The position numbers and the translations under genes are program-made. Positions 1 through 5,734 of a stretch of 5,734 nucleotides of DNA are shown one piece after another. Position 1 is the stretch's first letter. The number at the start of each line of letters is the position of its first letter. The stretch is from Geminicoccaceae bacterium (lineage in GTDB: Bacteria; Pseudomonadota; Alphaproteobacteria; Geminicoccales; Geminicoccaceae): positions 1 to 5,734 of the forward strand of contig JAGREZ010000502.1 of assembly GCA_020446285.1 (NCBI GenBank), read 5' to 3'. The notes beneath the pieces are model-generated. The model was not told the origin of the DNA. It worked only from the letters and a program-made list of their open reading frames with translations, and searched no databases.

Positions 1-288
1 TTCGCTTCGGTGATCGACGAACGCGAGGCCGAGGGCCAGACGATGCAGTTCGAACTCGTGTCGATCCGCAAGGCCGAACTGTTCGCGGCGCATCTCGTCG
101 ACGGACATGTCGCACGGGTCACCGTGCGGTTCGTGTCCGAACAGATCAACCTGCTCAAGGATCAGGATGGGACCATCATCGATGGCGATCCGGCACAGAT
201 CGATGAATTGACCGATCTCTGGACCTTCGAGCGCGATACCCGCAGCAGCGATCCCAACTGGGGCCTCGTCGAGACGCGCGCCCCCTGA
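1..288 (+). CDS. Tim44-like domain protein (TimA type), C-terminal part only
   Basis: The reading frame is open from the first base and ends at TGA 286-288, giving the last 95 residues of a protein whose start lies upstream of the window. The visible part fits the C-terminal half of the Tim44/TimA fold: alternating strands and helices, with the run VTVRFVSEQINLLKD (about residues 37-51 of the fragment), then a polar helix ending in DLWTFERD and the close SSDPNWGLVET. The pattern of a W-T-F-E-R-D segment followed by D-P-N-W is typical of bacterial Tim44-domain proteins. In mitochondria Tim44 tethers the import motor to the inner membrane; the bacterial proteins are membrane-associated and their role is poorly defined. 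The stop is one base before the mltA start, so the two are likely translated from one message. The family call rests on recalled family patterns and on the mltA neighbour; no N-terminal membrane segment can be checked here. Confidence 0.85.
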   Translation, partial: FASVIDEREAEGQTMQFELVSIRKAELFAAHLVDGHVARVTVRFVSEQINLLKDQDGTIIDGDPAQIDELTDLWTFERDTRSSDPNWGLVETRAP

Positions 289-289
289 G

Positions 290-1501
290 ATGTCGAGGGT
301 CGCCAGCTCGAAAACGGGTGCCGGAGCGAAACGTCTCGCAGCCCTGGTCATTGCCGTCCCTGCTCTTGTCGCGCTGGCGGCCTGCAGCGATACCGACCGG
401 ACGGCCGAAGAACCGGCGACGCCGGAGCTCGAGCCCGTCTCGTTCAGCGAGATCGAGGGCTGGCGTGACGATAACGGAACAGCCGAAACGCTTCGCGCCT
501 TCGCCCGCAGTTGCGAACGCATCGCCGGGATGGACGCGAATCGTGACTGGGGCCTTGCCGGTCGGGTGGAGCACTGGCAGGGCGTGTGCGCCGATCTTGC
601 CTTCGCCAGCGATCCCAGGGTCTATTTCGAAACTCATTTCCAGGCCTATCGCGTTCTCTGGGGCGACGAGGAAGACGGCCTGTTCACAGGCTATTACGAA
701 CCGCTCCTGCATGGCTCGCGCACGCCCGACGATCACTATTCCGTCCCCCTGCACGAGCGGCCATCCGATCTGGTCAGCGTCGACCTCTCGGCATTCTCGG
801 AGGATTTCAAGGGCCGGCGGGTCGGCGGACGGATCGAGGGCACACGGCTCGTGCCCTACGCCGATCGTGCCGCCATCGACGGGGGAGCGATCGACGATGT
901 TGCGCCGACCTTCCTTTGGGTCGATGACGCCGTTGAAAAGTTCTTCCTGCAGATCCAGGGCTCGGGCCAGGTCCGGCTCGAGGATGGCGAGGTGATCCGT
1001 GTCGGCTATGCCGACCAGAATGGCCGTCCCTATCGGGCCATCGGCCGCGACCTGATCGAGATGGGCGAGCTCACCCGCGAAAATGTGTCGCTGCAGACCA
1101 TCCGGGCATGGCTCGAGGCACATCCCGATCGGGCCGAGGAGATCATGCACAGGAACGCATCCTATGTGTTCTTCCGCGAACTCGACGAGCTTGCCGGCGA
1201 GAGTGGACCGCTCGGCGCCGGCAATGTACCGCTGGAGCCCGGTCGCAGCCTCGCCGTGGACCGGAAGTTCTGGCCCATGGGCATGCCGGTCTGGCTGGAT
1301 ACGACAGCACCCTATCCCGATGGCGAACATGTCTTCAGGCGGCTGATGGTTGCCCAGGATACCGGTGGTGCCATTCGCGGCGCCATCCGCGGCGATGTAT
1401 TCTGGGGCGCTGGCGACTTGGCGGAACATGTGGCAGGTCATATGAAGAGCCGTGGCCGCATGGTGGTGCTGCTGCCGAAGGCGGCGACACCTTCCGGGTG
1501 A
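290..1501 (+). CDS. mltA: Membrane-bound lytic murein transglycosylase A (MltA), lipoprotein
   Basis: Complete gene, 403 residues. MltA cleaves the beta-1,4 bond between N-acetylmuramic acid and N-acetylglucosamine in peptidoglycan, leaving a 1,6-anhydro-muramyl end, and acts in the periplasm from the outer membrane. A lipoprotein signal is visible: basic residues K8, K14 and R15, a hydrophobic stretch from 16 to 31, and lipobox LAAC with C32. Serine at +2 favours sorting to the outer membrane. The MltA domain follows, with GLFTGYYEP (130-138), QIQGSGQV (221-228) and DQNGRPYRAIGR (242-253). The C-terminal 3D domain keeps its three aspartates, D337 (WLDT), D357 (AQDTGG) and D369 (RGDVFWG); D369 aligns by motif with the catalytic Asp of E. 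coli MltA. Length is usual for alphaproteobacteria. The start is one base after the upstream stop and has no strong Shine-Dalgarno sequence, suggesting translational coupling. It is chosen because it gives a full signal peptide. Confidence 0.96.
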   Translation: MSRVASSKTGAGAKRLAALVIAVPALVALAACSDTDRTAEEPATPELEPVSFSEIEGWRDDNGTAETLRAFARSCERIAGMDANRDWGLAGRVEHWQGVCADLAFASDPRVYFETHFQAYRVLWGDEEDGLFTGYYEPLLHGSRTPDDHYSVPLHERPSDLVSVDLSAFSEDFKGRRVGGRIEGTRLVPYADRAAIDGGAIDDVAPTFLWVDDAVEKFFLQIQGSGQVRLEDGEVIRVGYADQNGRPYRAIGRDLIEMGELTRENVSLQTIRAWLEAHPDRAEEIMHRNASYVFFRELDELAGESGPLGAGNVPLEPGRSLAVDRKFWPMGMPVWLDTTAPYPDGEHVFRRLMVAQDTGGAIRGAIRGDVFWGAGDLAEHVAGHMKSRGRMVVLLPKAATPSG

Positions 1502-1538
1502 GATACCCCGCCCCTGTCGGCCGGATTCACTCGTCACC

Positions 1539-1542
1539 GGGA
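1539..1542 (+). promoter_or_regulatory. Probable ribosome binding site of lutA
   Basis: GGGA lies 7 bases before the ATG at 1550 and is the only purine-rich match in the 48-bp gap after mltA. The gap 1502-1549 shows no T-tract hairpin and no recognisable -35/-10 pair, so readthrough from mltA into lutA is plausible. A promoter could also lie inside the end of mltA, which cannot be judged by eye. Confidence 0.5.
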
Positions 1543-1549
1543 CCTTAAC

Positions 1550-2308
1550 ATGGCAAGCCCGCCCAAAGTCGCCCTTTTCGTCACCTGCCTCGTCGACCTG
1601 TTTCGACCGGGCGTCGGTTTCGCCGCCATCCGCCTGCTGGAAGATGCGGGCTGCGAGGTCGAGGTTCCGGGTGCGCAGACCTGTTGCGGCCAGCCGGCAT
1701 TCAATTCAGGGGACCGCGAGACCGCGCGCGAACTTGCGATCGGCATTCTCGACGCGTTTTCAGGCTACGACTACATTGTCGCACCCTCGGGTTCGTGCGC
1801 CGGCATGCTGCGGACCCACATCACCGAGCTGTTCGACGAGAACGACGCGAATCTCGCCCGCGCACGGGACTTCAGCAAGCGCTGCCACGAGCTTACGAGC
1901 TTTCTGGTCGACATCCTCCAGATAGGCGAGGTCGCTCATTCGGCCGAGATCGATATCACCTATCACGACAGCTGTTCCGGCCTGCGCGAACTGGGCATCC
2001 GCCAGCAGCCGCGGCAATTGCTGCTCGCTGCCGGCGCGAATATCCTGGAAATGCAGGACAGCGAGACATGTTGCGGTTTCGGCGGCACCTTCTGCGTGAA
2101 ATATCCGGACATCTCGACGCGCATGGTCTCGAACAAGACGGCAAATGTCGAGGCGAGCGGTGCGGGAACGCTGGTTGCGGGCGATCTCGGCTGCCTGCTC
2201 AACATCGCGGGCCGGCTCAGGCGCGAGGGCTCCGGGGTGCGTGTCCGGCATGTCGCCGAAGTCCTCGCCGGCGATCTCGACGGGCCCGCGATCGGCGAGG
2301 GGAACTGA
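1550..2308 (+). CDS. lutA: L-lactate utilization protein LutA (LldE/YkgE), CCG-domain Fe-S oxidoreductase subunit
   Basis: Complete gene, 252 residues, the usual LutA length. LutA is one of three cytosolic subunits (LutABC) needed for oxidation of L-lactate to pyruvate in Bacillus subtilis and for the LldEFG system of Shewanella. Two cysteine-rich CCG domains are visible, as also found in heterodisulfide reductase subunit B and the GlpC/GlcF families. The first uses C13, C45-C46-G47 (AQTCCGQP) and C83 (PSGSCAGM). The second uses C142 (YHDSCSG), C174-C175-G176 (TCCGFGGTF) and C215 (GDLGCLLN). Both show 31 residues between the first Cys and the CC pair. These cysteines are expected to bind iron-sulfur clusters. 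The ATG at 1550 puts the conserved VALFVTCLVD segment at the N-terminus, as in the family. The stop is 3 bases before lutB. A GlpC/GlcF-type subunit is excluded by the short length and by the neighbours. Confidence 0.96.
   Translation: MASPPKVALFVTCLVDLFRPGVGFAAIRLLEDAGCEVEVPGAQTCCGQPAFNSGDRETARELAIGILDAFSGYDYIVAPSGSCAGMLRTHITELFDENDANLARARDFSKRCHELTSFLVDILQIGEVAHSAEIDITYHDSCSGLRELGIRQQPRQLLLAAGANILEMQDSETCCGFGGTFCVKYPDISTRMVSNKTANVEASGAGTLVAGDLGCLLNIAGRLRREGSGVRVRHVAEVLAGDLDGPAIGEGN
2297..2303 (+). promoter_or_regulatory. Ribosome binding site of lutB
   Basis: GAGGGGA sits 8 bases before the lutB ATG at 2312, inside the last codons of lutA. It is a strong match to the 16S 3' end and supports that start, and it places lutB initiation directly behind lutA termination (TGA 2306-2308). 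Confidence 0.75.
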
Positions 2309-2311
2309 GCC

Positions 2312-3724
2312 ATGCAGCCGACGACCCTCGCCTTTGCCGACAATGCCAGAAAGGCCATGGCCGACGAGACGCTTCAGGGATCGCTGAAGCTGCTCGAGAA
2401 GGGCTGGCCCGTCGGCCGCGCGCGGGCCGCAGCGGACCTGCCGGAATTCGAGGCGCTGCGCGATCAGGGTCGCGATATCAAGAATCACACGCTCGCCCAT
2501 CTCGATCTCTATCTCGAGATCTTCGAGGAGCGGGTGAAGGAGGCGGGCGGTCATGTCCACTGGGCAAAGGATGCCGCCGAGGCGCGCGGGATCGTGCTCG
2601 GGCTCTGCCATGAATACGGTGCAAGGACGGTCACCAAGAGCAAATCGATGATCGCCGAGGAGATCGGCCTCAACGAGCATCTCGAGGAAAACGGCATCGA
2701 GCGGGTCGAGACCGATCTCGGCGAATATATCATCCAGCTCGCCAACGAGCCGCCGAGCCATCTCGTCGGTCCGGCCATCCACAAGAGCATGGACGATGTC
2801 CGCGACCTCTTCCAGAAACACCATGGCGGCGAGCGGATCGAGGCCCCGGCGGCACTGGTCGGCGAGGCCAGACGGGTACTTCGGGAAAAGTACTTCGCTG
2901 CCGATATCGGCATAACGGGCGCCAATTTTCTCATCGCCGAGACGGGCAGTGCGATCACCGTCACCAACGAGGGCAATGCCGAACTCACCCAGGGTGTGCC
3001 CGAGACGCAGATCGTGGTGACCAGTATCGAAAAGATGGTGCCCCGTCTGTTCGATGCGATGACGCTCCTGCGCCTGCTCGCGCGTTCGGCAACGGGTCAG
3101 GATTTTTCCGCCTACACCACCATCATGACCGGCCCGCGTCGTGCGGGCGATCTCGACGGACCGCGGAATTTCCATGTGGTGCTGCTGGACAATGGAAGAA
3201 GCGGGATGCTCGGTACCGCCTTTCAGGAGATGCTCCGCTGCATTCGCTGTGGTGCCTGCATGAACCACTGCCCGGTCTATCTCGCCACCGGCGGCCATGC
3301 CTATGGCTGGGTCTATGTCGGCCCCATGGGCTCGGTGCTGACCCCGCAATTCATCGGCATCGACAAGGGGCACCCCCTGCCCAATGCCTCGACCTTCTGT
3401 GGCAAGTGCCAGGAAGTCTGCCCCGTCCGCATTCCGCTGCCCAAACTCATGCGTCACTGGCGGGAGGAGCAGCACGAGCGGAAACTGACCCCGCCCAGAG
3501 CACGGCTCGCCCTTGCCGCCTGGGCCTTTCTTGCCAGACGCCCGCGTCTCTACCATCTCGCGACCGGCATCGCCATGCGGGTGCTCGGCATCCTCGGGGC
3601 GCGCGACGGTTTCTTCTCGCGGATGCCGCTTGCAGGCGGCTGGACCGTGAGCCGCGAACTGCCGGCACCGCAGGGTGCGACCTTCATGTCCCGCTACAGG
3701 CGCAAGGGCGGGAGAGTGACATGA
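2312..3724 (+). CDS. lutB: L-lactate utilization iron-sulfur protein LutB (LldF/YkgF)
   Basis: Complete gene, 470 residues, typical for LutB. It is the large electron-transfer subunit of the LutABC lactate-oxidising complex. From the N-terminus there is a LUD domain (about 60-300) with the signature FLIAETGSAITVTNEGNAEL (206-225) and the GPRRAGDLDGPRNFHVVLLD stretch (274-293). A ferredoxin-like region follows, with C310, C313, C316 and C320 followed by P (CIRCGACMNHCP), then C363, C366 and C370 followed by P (CGKCQEVCP). Serine at 360, where a fourth cysteine of the second set might be expected, is as I recall it for LutB relatives and so is not a defect. The C-terminal tail (about 385-470) matches the extra LutB C-terminal region and ends in a basic FMSRYRRKGGR. 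The end overlaps the lutC start by 4 bases (ATGA, 3721-3724), which implies coupled translation. Confidence 0.97.
   Translation: MQPTTLAFADNARKAMADETLQGSLKLLEKGWPVGRARAAADLPEFEALRDQGRDIKNHTLAHLDLYLEIFEERVKEAGGHVHWAKDAAEARGIVLGLCHEYGARTVTKSKSMIAEEIGLNEHLEENGIERVETDLGEYIIQLANEPPSHLVGPAIHKSMDDVRDLFQKHHGGERIEAPAALVGEARRVLREKYFAADIGITGANFLIAETGSAITVTNEGNAELTQGVPETQIVVTSIEKMVPRLFDAMTLLRLLARSATGQDFSAYTTIMTGPRRAGDLDGPRNFHVVLLDNGRSGMLGTAFQEMLRCIRCGACMNHCPVYLATGGHAYGWVYVGPMGSVLTPQFIGIDKGHPLPNASTFCGKCQEVCPVRIPLPKLMRHWREEQHERKLTPPRARLALAAWAFLARRPRLYHLATGIAMRVLGILGARDGFFSRMPLAGGWTVSRELPAPQGATFMSRYRRKGGRVT
3710..3716 (+). promoter_or_regulatory. Ribosome binding site that fixes the lutC start
   Basis: GGGAGAG lies 4 bases before the ATG at 3721 and within the last codons of lutB. 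The lutC frame stays open upstream to at least 3406, but only the ATG at 3721 has this site and gives a protein of normal LutC length, so the upstream extension is rejected. Confidence 0.75.
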
Positions 3725-4407
3725 AGCAGGATGACACAAGCCGCGAAACCATTTTGCGACGGATCCGCGAACAGATCGGACGGAGTCCGGACGAGGATGC
3801 GCGCGCCCGCGAGCGTGTCCATGCGCATCTCGCCTCGCTCGAACCCAATATCGTGCCCGCCCGCGGTCAAGGCGACGACGAACACCGCCAGCGGGTCTTC
3901 ACCGAGCGCGCGCAATCGGTGCAGGCCGAGGTCCAGCGCGTCCGGAGCTGGGGTGACATTCCGCCAGCCGTTTCCGCGTGGCTGAGGCTGCACAACCTGC
4001 CGCAGAAACTGGTCATGGCGCCGGATGCCCGGCTCGGCGAAGCGGGCTGGAACAGCCAGCCGCTCCTGCGGGTGCGTTCGGGCGCCGCCGAAGACGAGGA
4101 TGTGAACGGGTTGACGATCGCCGAGAGCGGCGTTGCCGAAACCGGCACGCTCTGTCTCGCCTCCGCACCCGAACGCCCGACCCTGCTCGCATGGTTGCCC
4201 GAAAACAGCATCATCGCCCTGCCCTCCTCGCGGATCGTCCCCGCCTACGAGGACGCCCTCCGCCTCTACAGCGAGGAGCATGAAAGCCCGCCGCGCTCGA
4301 TCAATTTCATCACCGGCCCCTCGCGCACCGGCGATATCGGCCAGAAACTCGAACTCGGCGCACACGGCCCCAGGCGCCTCTTGATCCTCATCATCGACGA
4401 GGCCTGA
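3721..4407 (+). CDS. lutC: Lactate utilization protein LutC (LldG/YkgG), LUD domain
   Basis: Complete gene, 228 residues from the ATG at 3721. LutC is the third subunit of the cytosolic L-lactate oxidation system and consists of a LUD domain without cluster-binding cysteines. The N-terminal part (about 1-80) is a charged helical region starting ETILRRIREQIG (9-20). The LUD core carries LTIAESGVAETGTLCL (131-146), then ALPSSRIVPAYEDA (166-179), and the family close FITGPSRTGDIGQ (196-208) with GAHGPRRLLIL (213-223). The usual form of the latter motif is GPSRTADIE; here Gly replaces Ala and Glu, a mild variation. The frame is open far upstream, but that stretch overlaps lutB and its translation is arginine- and alanine-rich shadow. 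Start choice rests on the ATGA overlap with lutB, the Shine-Dalgarno site and the normal length. Confidence 0.96.
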   Translation: MKQDDTSRETILRRIREQIGRSPDEDARARERVHAHLASLEPNIVPARGQGDDEHRQRVFTERAQSVQAEVQRVRSWGDIPPAVSAWLRLHNLPQKLVMAPDARLGEAGWNSQPLLRVRSGAAEDEDVNGLTIAESGVAETGTLCLASAPERPTLLAWLPENSIIALPSSRIVPAYEDALRLYSEEHESPPRSINFITGPSRTGDIGQKLELGAHGPRRLLILIIDEA

Positions 4408-4411
4408 GCCG

Positions 4412-4981
4412 GTGCGGCGGCGCCAGCGGCGTCTCTCCGAGGAGGAGGAGCGGTTGTGGAGACACGCGATGCGTGACGCCATTCCGCTTCACCACGCAAA
4501 ACCGCAAGCCGCACCGCCTCCCGCGATACCTGCGTTCGAGCCGCCTCAACCACCCACCACCAGGCTGAAGCAAACGACCGCCTCCCGCAGCGTCATGCCC
4601 GTCGCGGCACCGGCGGTACCGTCCATCAAGGTCTCGCAGGCGCTCGACCGGAGCCGCCCGGTGGACATGGACCGGCGCAACTGGCAGCGGCTCAAGCGTG
4701 GACAGATGGGCATCGATGCCCGCCTCGACCTGCACGGACTGTCCCAGGAGGAGGCGCATCGCCGCCTCGATTCGTTTCTCCTGGCGCAGCAGGCGCGTGG
4801 CGCGCGTTGCGTTCTTGTCATCACCGGCGTGGGTCAGCGCAACGGTGGAATCCTGCGCAACATGACCCCGCGCTGGCTCGACACCGAACCCAACCGCTCG
4901 AGAATCCTCGCCTACAGCCCCGCGCAGACACGCGATGGCGGCCACGGCGCACTCTATGTCCTGCTCAGGCGGCGGCGCTGA
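4412..4981 (+). CDS. Smr-domain protein (MutS2 C-terminal-type, putative nucleic-acid endonuclease)
   Basis: Complete gene, 189 residues, with a GTG start at 4412, four bases after the lutC stop; GAGG at 4399-4402 is a possible ribosome binding site. The N-terminus RRLSEEEERLWRHAMRDAIPLH (about 6-27) is the common opening of alphaproteobacterial stand-alone Smr proteins, which supports the GTG start. Next comes a low-complexity, Pro/Ala/Thr-rich linker (about 30-70) that is probably disordered. The Smr domain fills 88-189: RLDLHG (104-109), EEAHRRLDSFL (113-123), VLVITGVGQRNGGILRNM (134-151), PRWL (153-156) and the final GGHGALYVLLRR (176-187). The DLHG and TG.G motifs carry the presumed nuclease/nucleic-acid-binding residues. 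Smr domains of this kind can nick or bind DNA or RNA; the cellular role of the stand-alone form here is unknown. In related genomes this gene usually follows mltA; here lutABC stands between. Confidence 0.93.
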   Translation: MRRRQRRLSEEEERLWRHAMRDAIPLHHAKPQAAPPPAIPAFEPPQPPTTRLKQTTASRSVMPVAAPAVPSIKVSQALDRSRPVDMDRRNWQRLKRGQMGIDARLDLHGLSQEEAHRRLDSFLLAQQARGARCVLVITGVGQRNGGILRNMTPRWLDTEPNRSRILAYSPAQTRDGGHGALYVLLRRRR

Positions 4982-5006
4982 TCCGATCGTCCGGCTTGCG
5001 GTCGGA
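4982..5006 (+). other. Inverted repeat / potential hairpin just after the smr stop
   Basis: TCCGATCG (4982-4989) can pair with CGGTCGGA (4999-5006) in RNA as an 8-bp stem with one G-U pair and a 9-base loop. It begins directly after the smr stop codon, a position where a terminator would be expected, but no T-tract follows, so it is not a classical intrinsic terminator. It may simply slow or protect the 3' end of the upstream message. Confidence 0.4.
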
Positions 5007-5010
5007 GGCC

Positions 5011-5025
5011 ATCCTGGACAAGGAT
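5011..5025. repeat. Short inverted repeat ATCCT-N5-AGGAT
   Basis: ATCCT (5011-5015) and AGGAT (5021-5025) form a perfect 5-bp inverted repeat with a 5-base spacer, 60 bases upstream of the fumarase-type gene. The size is compatible with a small operator half-site pair, but five base pairs can easily arise by chance. Confidence 0.25.
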
Positions 5026-5041
5026 AGGCATGAAACCAGAC

Positions 5042-5059
5042 GGACCGGACTGCCGGTCC
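5042..5059. promoter_or_regulatory. Perfect inverted repeat upstream of the fumarase-type gene (hairpin or operator)
   Basis: GGACCGG (5042-5048) and CCGGTCC (5053-5059) form a perfect 7-bp all-matched stem around the 4-base spacer ACTG. It is followed by a run of G rather than T, so it does not look like an intrinsic terminator on this strand, and no T-tract lies on the other side for the opposite strand. It ends 25 bases before the ATG at 5085, so it could be a 5'-UTR hairpin in front of the ribosome binding site or a dimeric regulator's site. No consensus I know matches it clearly. Confidence 0.45.
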
Positions 5060-5075
5060 CGGGGGGAGGGAGTAC

Positions 5076-5079
5076 GGAG
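5076..5079 (+). promoter_or_regulatory. Ribosome binding site of the fumarase-type gene
   Basis: GGAG ends 5 bases before the ATG at 5085 and fixes that start. A second purine run, GGGGGGAGGGAG at 5061-5072, lies just upstream and could be a standby site. An upstream ATG at 5030 belongs to a different frame and is not used. Confidence 0.7.
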
Positions 5080-5084
5080 CGGCC

Positions 5085-5734
5085 ATGAAAATCGGCTACC
5101 AGACGCTGGAACAGGCGGCGTTCGAGATCATGTCGCGCGCGGCGATCGATATTCCGCAGGATTATGTCGATGGCATCAAGGGCATGATCGATCTGGAACG
5201 GGGAGATCTTTCGGCTTTCGTCCTGCAATCCATGGTCGAGAACTGGGAAGCGGCCACGGAAGACCGGCGGCCAATGTGCGCCGATACCGGCTTGCCGCGC
5301 TATTACGTCAAGGTGGGTAACGAAGCGTCGATCGAAGGCGGTTTCATCGCTTTGGAAAAAGCCCTGCGCCGGGCCACCGCCCGGGCGACTCATGAAGTAC
5401 CGCTTCGCCCCAACCGCGTGCATCCCCTGTGGCGCACCGATCATGACAACAATGTCGGGCTGAATGCGCCCGAGGTGGAATGGAGCTTCGAGCCGGATGC
5501 CGACTGGATCGACATCACCACCGTGCACAAGGGCGGGCTCTTCGGCAGTGACTATCGCATGCTCTTTCCGGGCGACGGCATCGACGGCATCAAGCGCTTC
5601 TTCCTCGACACGCTGATCGCCTTCGGCAAGCGCGGCCTCGCCTGTCAGCCGGCCATTGTGGGGATCGGCCTCGGCGGGTCCAAGGATATCACCATGGTGC
5701 TCGGCAAGCAGGCCGCCTGCCTGCGTACGGTCGG
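5085..5734 (+). CDS. Class I Fe-S hydro-lyase alpha region: fumarate hydratase / L(+)-tartrate dehydratase type (N-terminal part)
   Basis: The gene starts at ATG 5085 and runs off the window after 216 complete codons. Class I fumarases and tartrate dehydratases carry a [4Fe-4S] cluster whose one open iron site activates the substrate; they interconvert fumarate and malate, or dehydrate tartrate to oxaloacetate. Two of the three expected cluster cysteines are visible: C65 in RRPMCADTGLP (61-71) and C187 in GLACQPAIVGIGLGG (184-198). The third lies beyond the window. Also conserved are YYVKVG (73-78), an APLR-like VPLRPNRVHPL (105-115), HKGG (148-151) and MLFPGDGIDGIKRF (159-172). Spacing of the two cysteines matches the separate alpha subunit TtdA, as I recall it, better than the longer N-terminus of FumA. 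The substrate cannot be told from this part, and neither can whether the beta domain is fused or a separate gene. It is preceded by a 103-bp gap with inverted repeats, so it probably has its own control. Confidence 0.88.
   Translation, partial: MKIGYQTLEQAAFEIMSRAAIDIPQDYVDGIKGMIDLERGDLSAFVLQSMVENWEAATEDRRPMCADTGLPRYYVKVGNEASIEGGFIALEKALRRATARATHEVPLRPNRVHPLWRTDHDNNVGLNAPEVEWSFEPDADWIDITTVHKGGLFGSDYRMLFPGDGIDGIKRFFLDTLIAFGKRGLACQPAIVGIGLGGSKDITMVLGKQAACLRTV

Noticed and set aside
318..995. Second + strand frame of 225 codons inside mltA
   Set aside because: Ser/Arg/Pro-rich translation in a shifted frame of a real gene, with no family motif.
176..1537. Open frame of 453 codons on the minus strand across mltA
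   Set aside because: It lies opposite a fully convincing MltA with signal peptide and catalytic motifs. Long antisense frames are expected in GC-rich genes with biased third positions, and the translation shows no recognisable domain.
2276..3159. GATCTCGACGG occurs near the lutA end and again in lutB, both encoding AGDLDGP
   Set aside because: An 11-base match that can arise from codon bias on similar peptides; no longer repeat flanks it and it does not mark a duplication.
3270..3421. Missing fourth cysteine in the second ferredoxin-like set of LutB (S360)
   Set aside because: To my recollection LutB homologues generally have serine or another residue here, so it is a family feature rather than damage.
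3406..3720. Upstream extension of the lutC frame
   Set aside because: It would overlap the lutB Fe-S and C-terminal region by 315 bases and add a non-conserved Arg/Ala-rich stretch. The ATG at 3721 has a good ribosome binding site and gives normal LutC length.
1760..3739. Open frame of 659 codons on the minus strand across lutA and lutB
   Set aside because: It is antisense to two well-supported Fe-S proteins, crosses their junction, and its translation is a low-information shadow without motifs or a ribosome binding site.
5015..5043. Possible promoter (TGGACA as a -35 box) before the fumarase-type gene
   Set aside because: No acceptable -10 box lies 16-18 bases downstream; the bases there are GC-rich, so I do not call a promoter.

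Overview
The window is high-GC DNA with tightly packed genes, all on the + strand. The gene content points to an alphaproteobacterium: a Tim44-domain protein, a lipoprotein MltA and an Smr-domain protein are a familiar gene set in that class. I cannot assign a genus from the sequence alone.

Layout. Bases 1-288 hold the C-terminal end of a Tim44-like membrane-associated protein. One base later starts a complete mltA (290-1501), an outer-membrane lipoprotein lytic transglycosylase. After a 48-bp gap comes a complete three-gene lactate-oxidation cassette, lutA-lutB-lutC (also called lldE-lldF-lldG, or ykgEFG; 1550-4407). Its genes are 3 bp apart (A/B) and overlap by 4 bp (B/C), so they look co-transcribed and translationally coupled. 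Four bases after lutC a GTG starts a complete Smr-domain protein (4412-4981). A 103-bp intergenic region with three short inverted repeats and a good ribosome binding site leads into the first 216 codons of a class I (iron-sulfur) fumarase/tartrate-dehydratase-type alpha subunit (5085 to the window end).

How the genes work together. LutA, LutB and LutC are expected to form a cytosolic iron-sulfur complex that oxidises L-lactate to pyruvate. The hydro-lyase at the right end would interconvert a C4 dicarboxylate such as fumarate/malate, feeding the same central carbon metabolism, but it sits behind its own intergenic region. The Tim44, MltA and Smr genes are envelope/housekeeping functions with no direct link to lactate. 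In many alphaproteobacteria, from memory, mltA and the smr gene are direct neighbours. The most interesting point is therefore architectural: the lactate cassette appears to be inserted in frame with the transcription of a conserved housekeeping gene string.

No RNA genes, mobile elements, CRISPR arrays or long repeats were seen. No stretch over 300 bases lacks a gene. I did not find a convincing undescribed system; the individual families are known.
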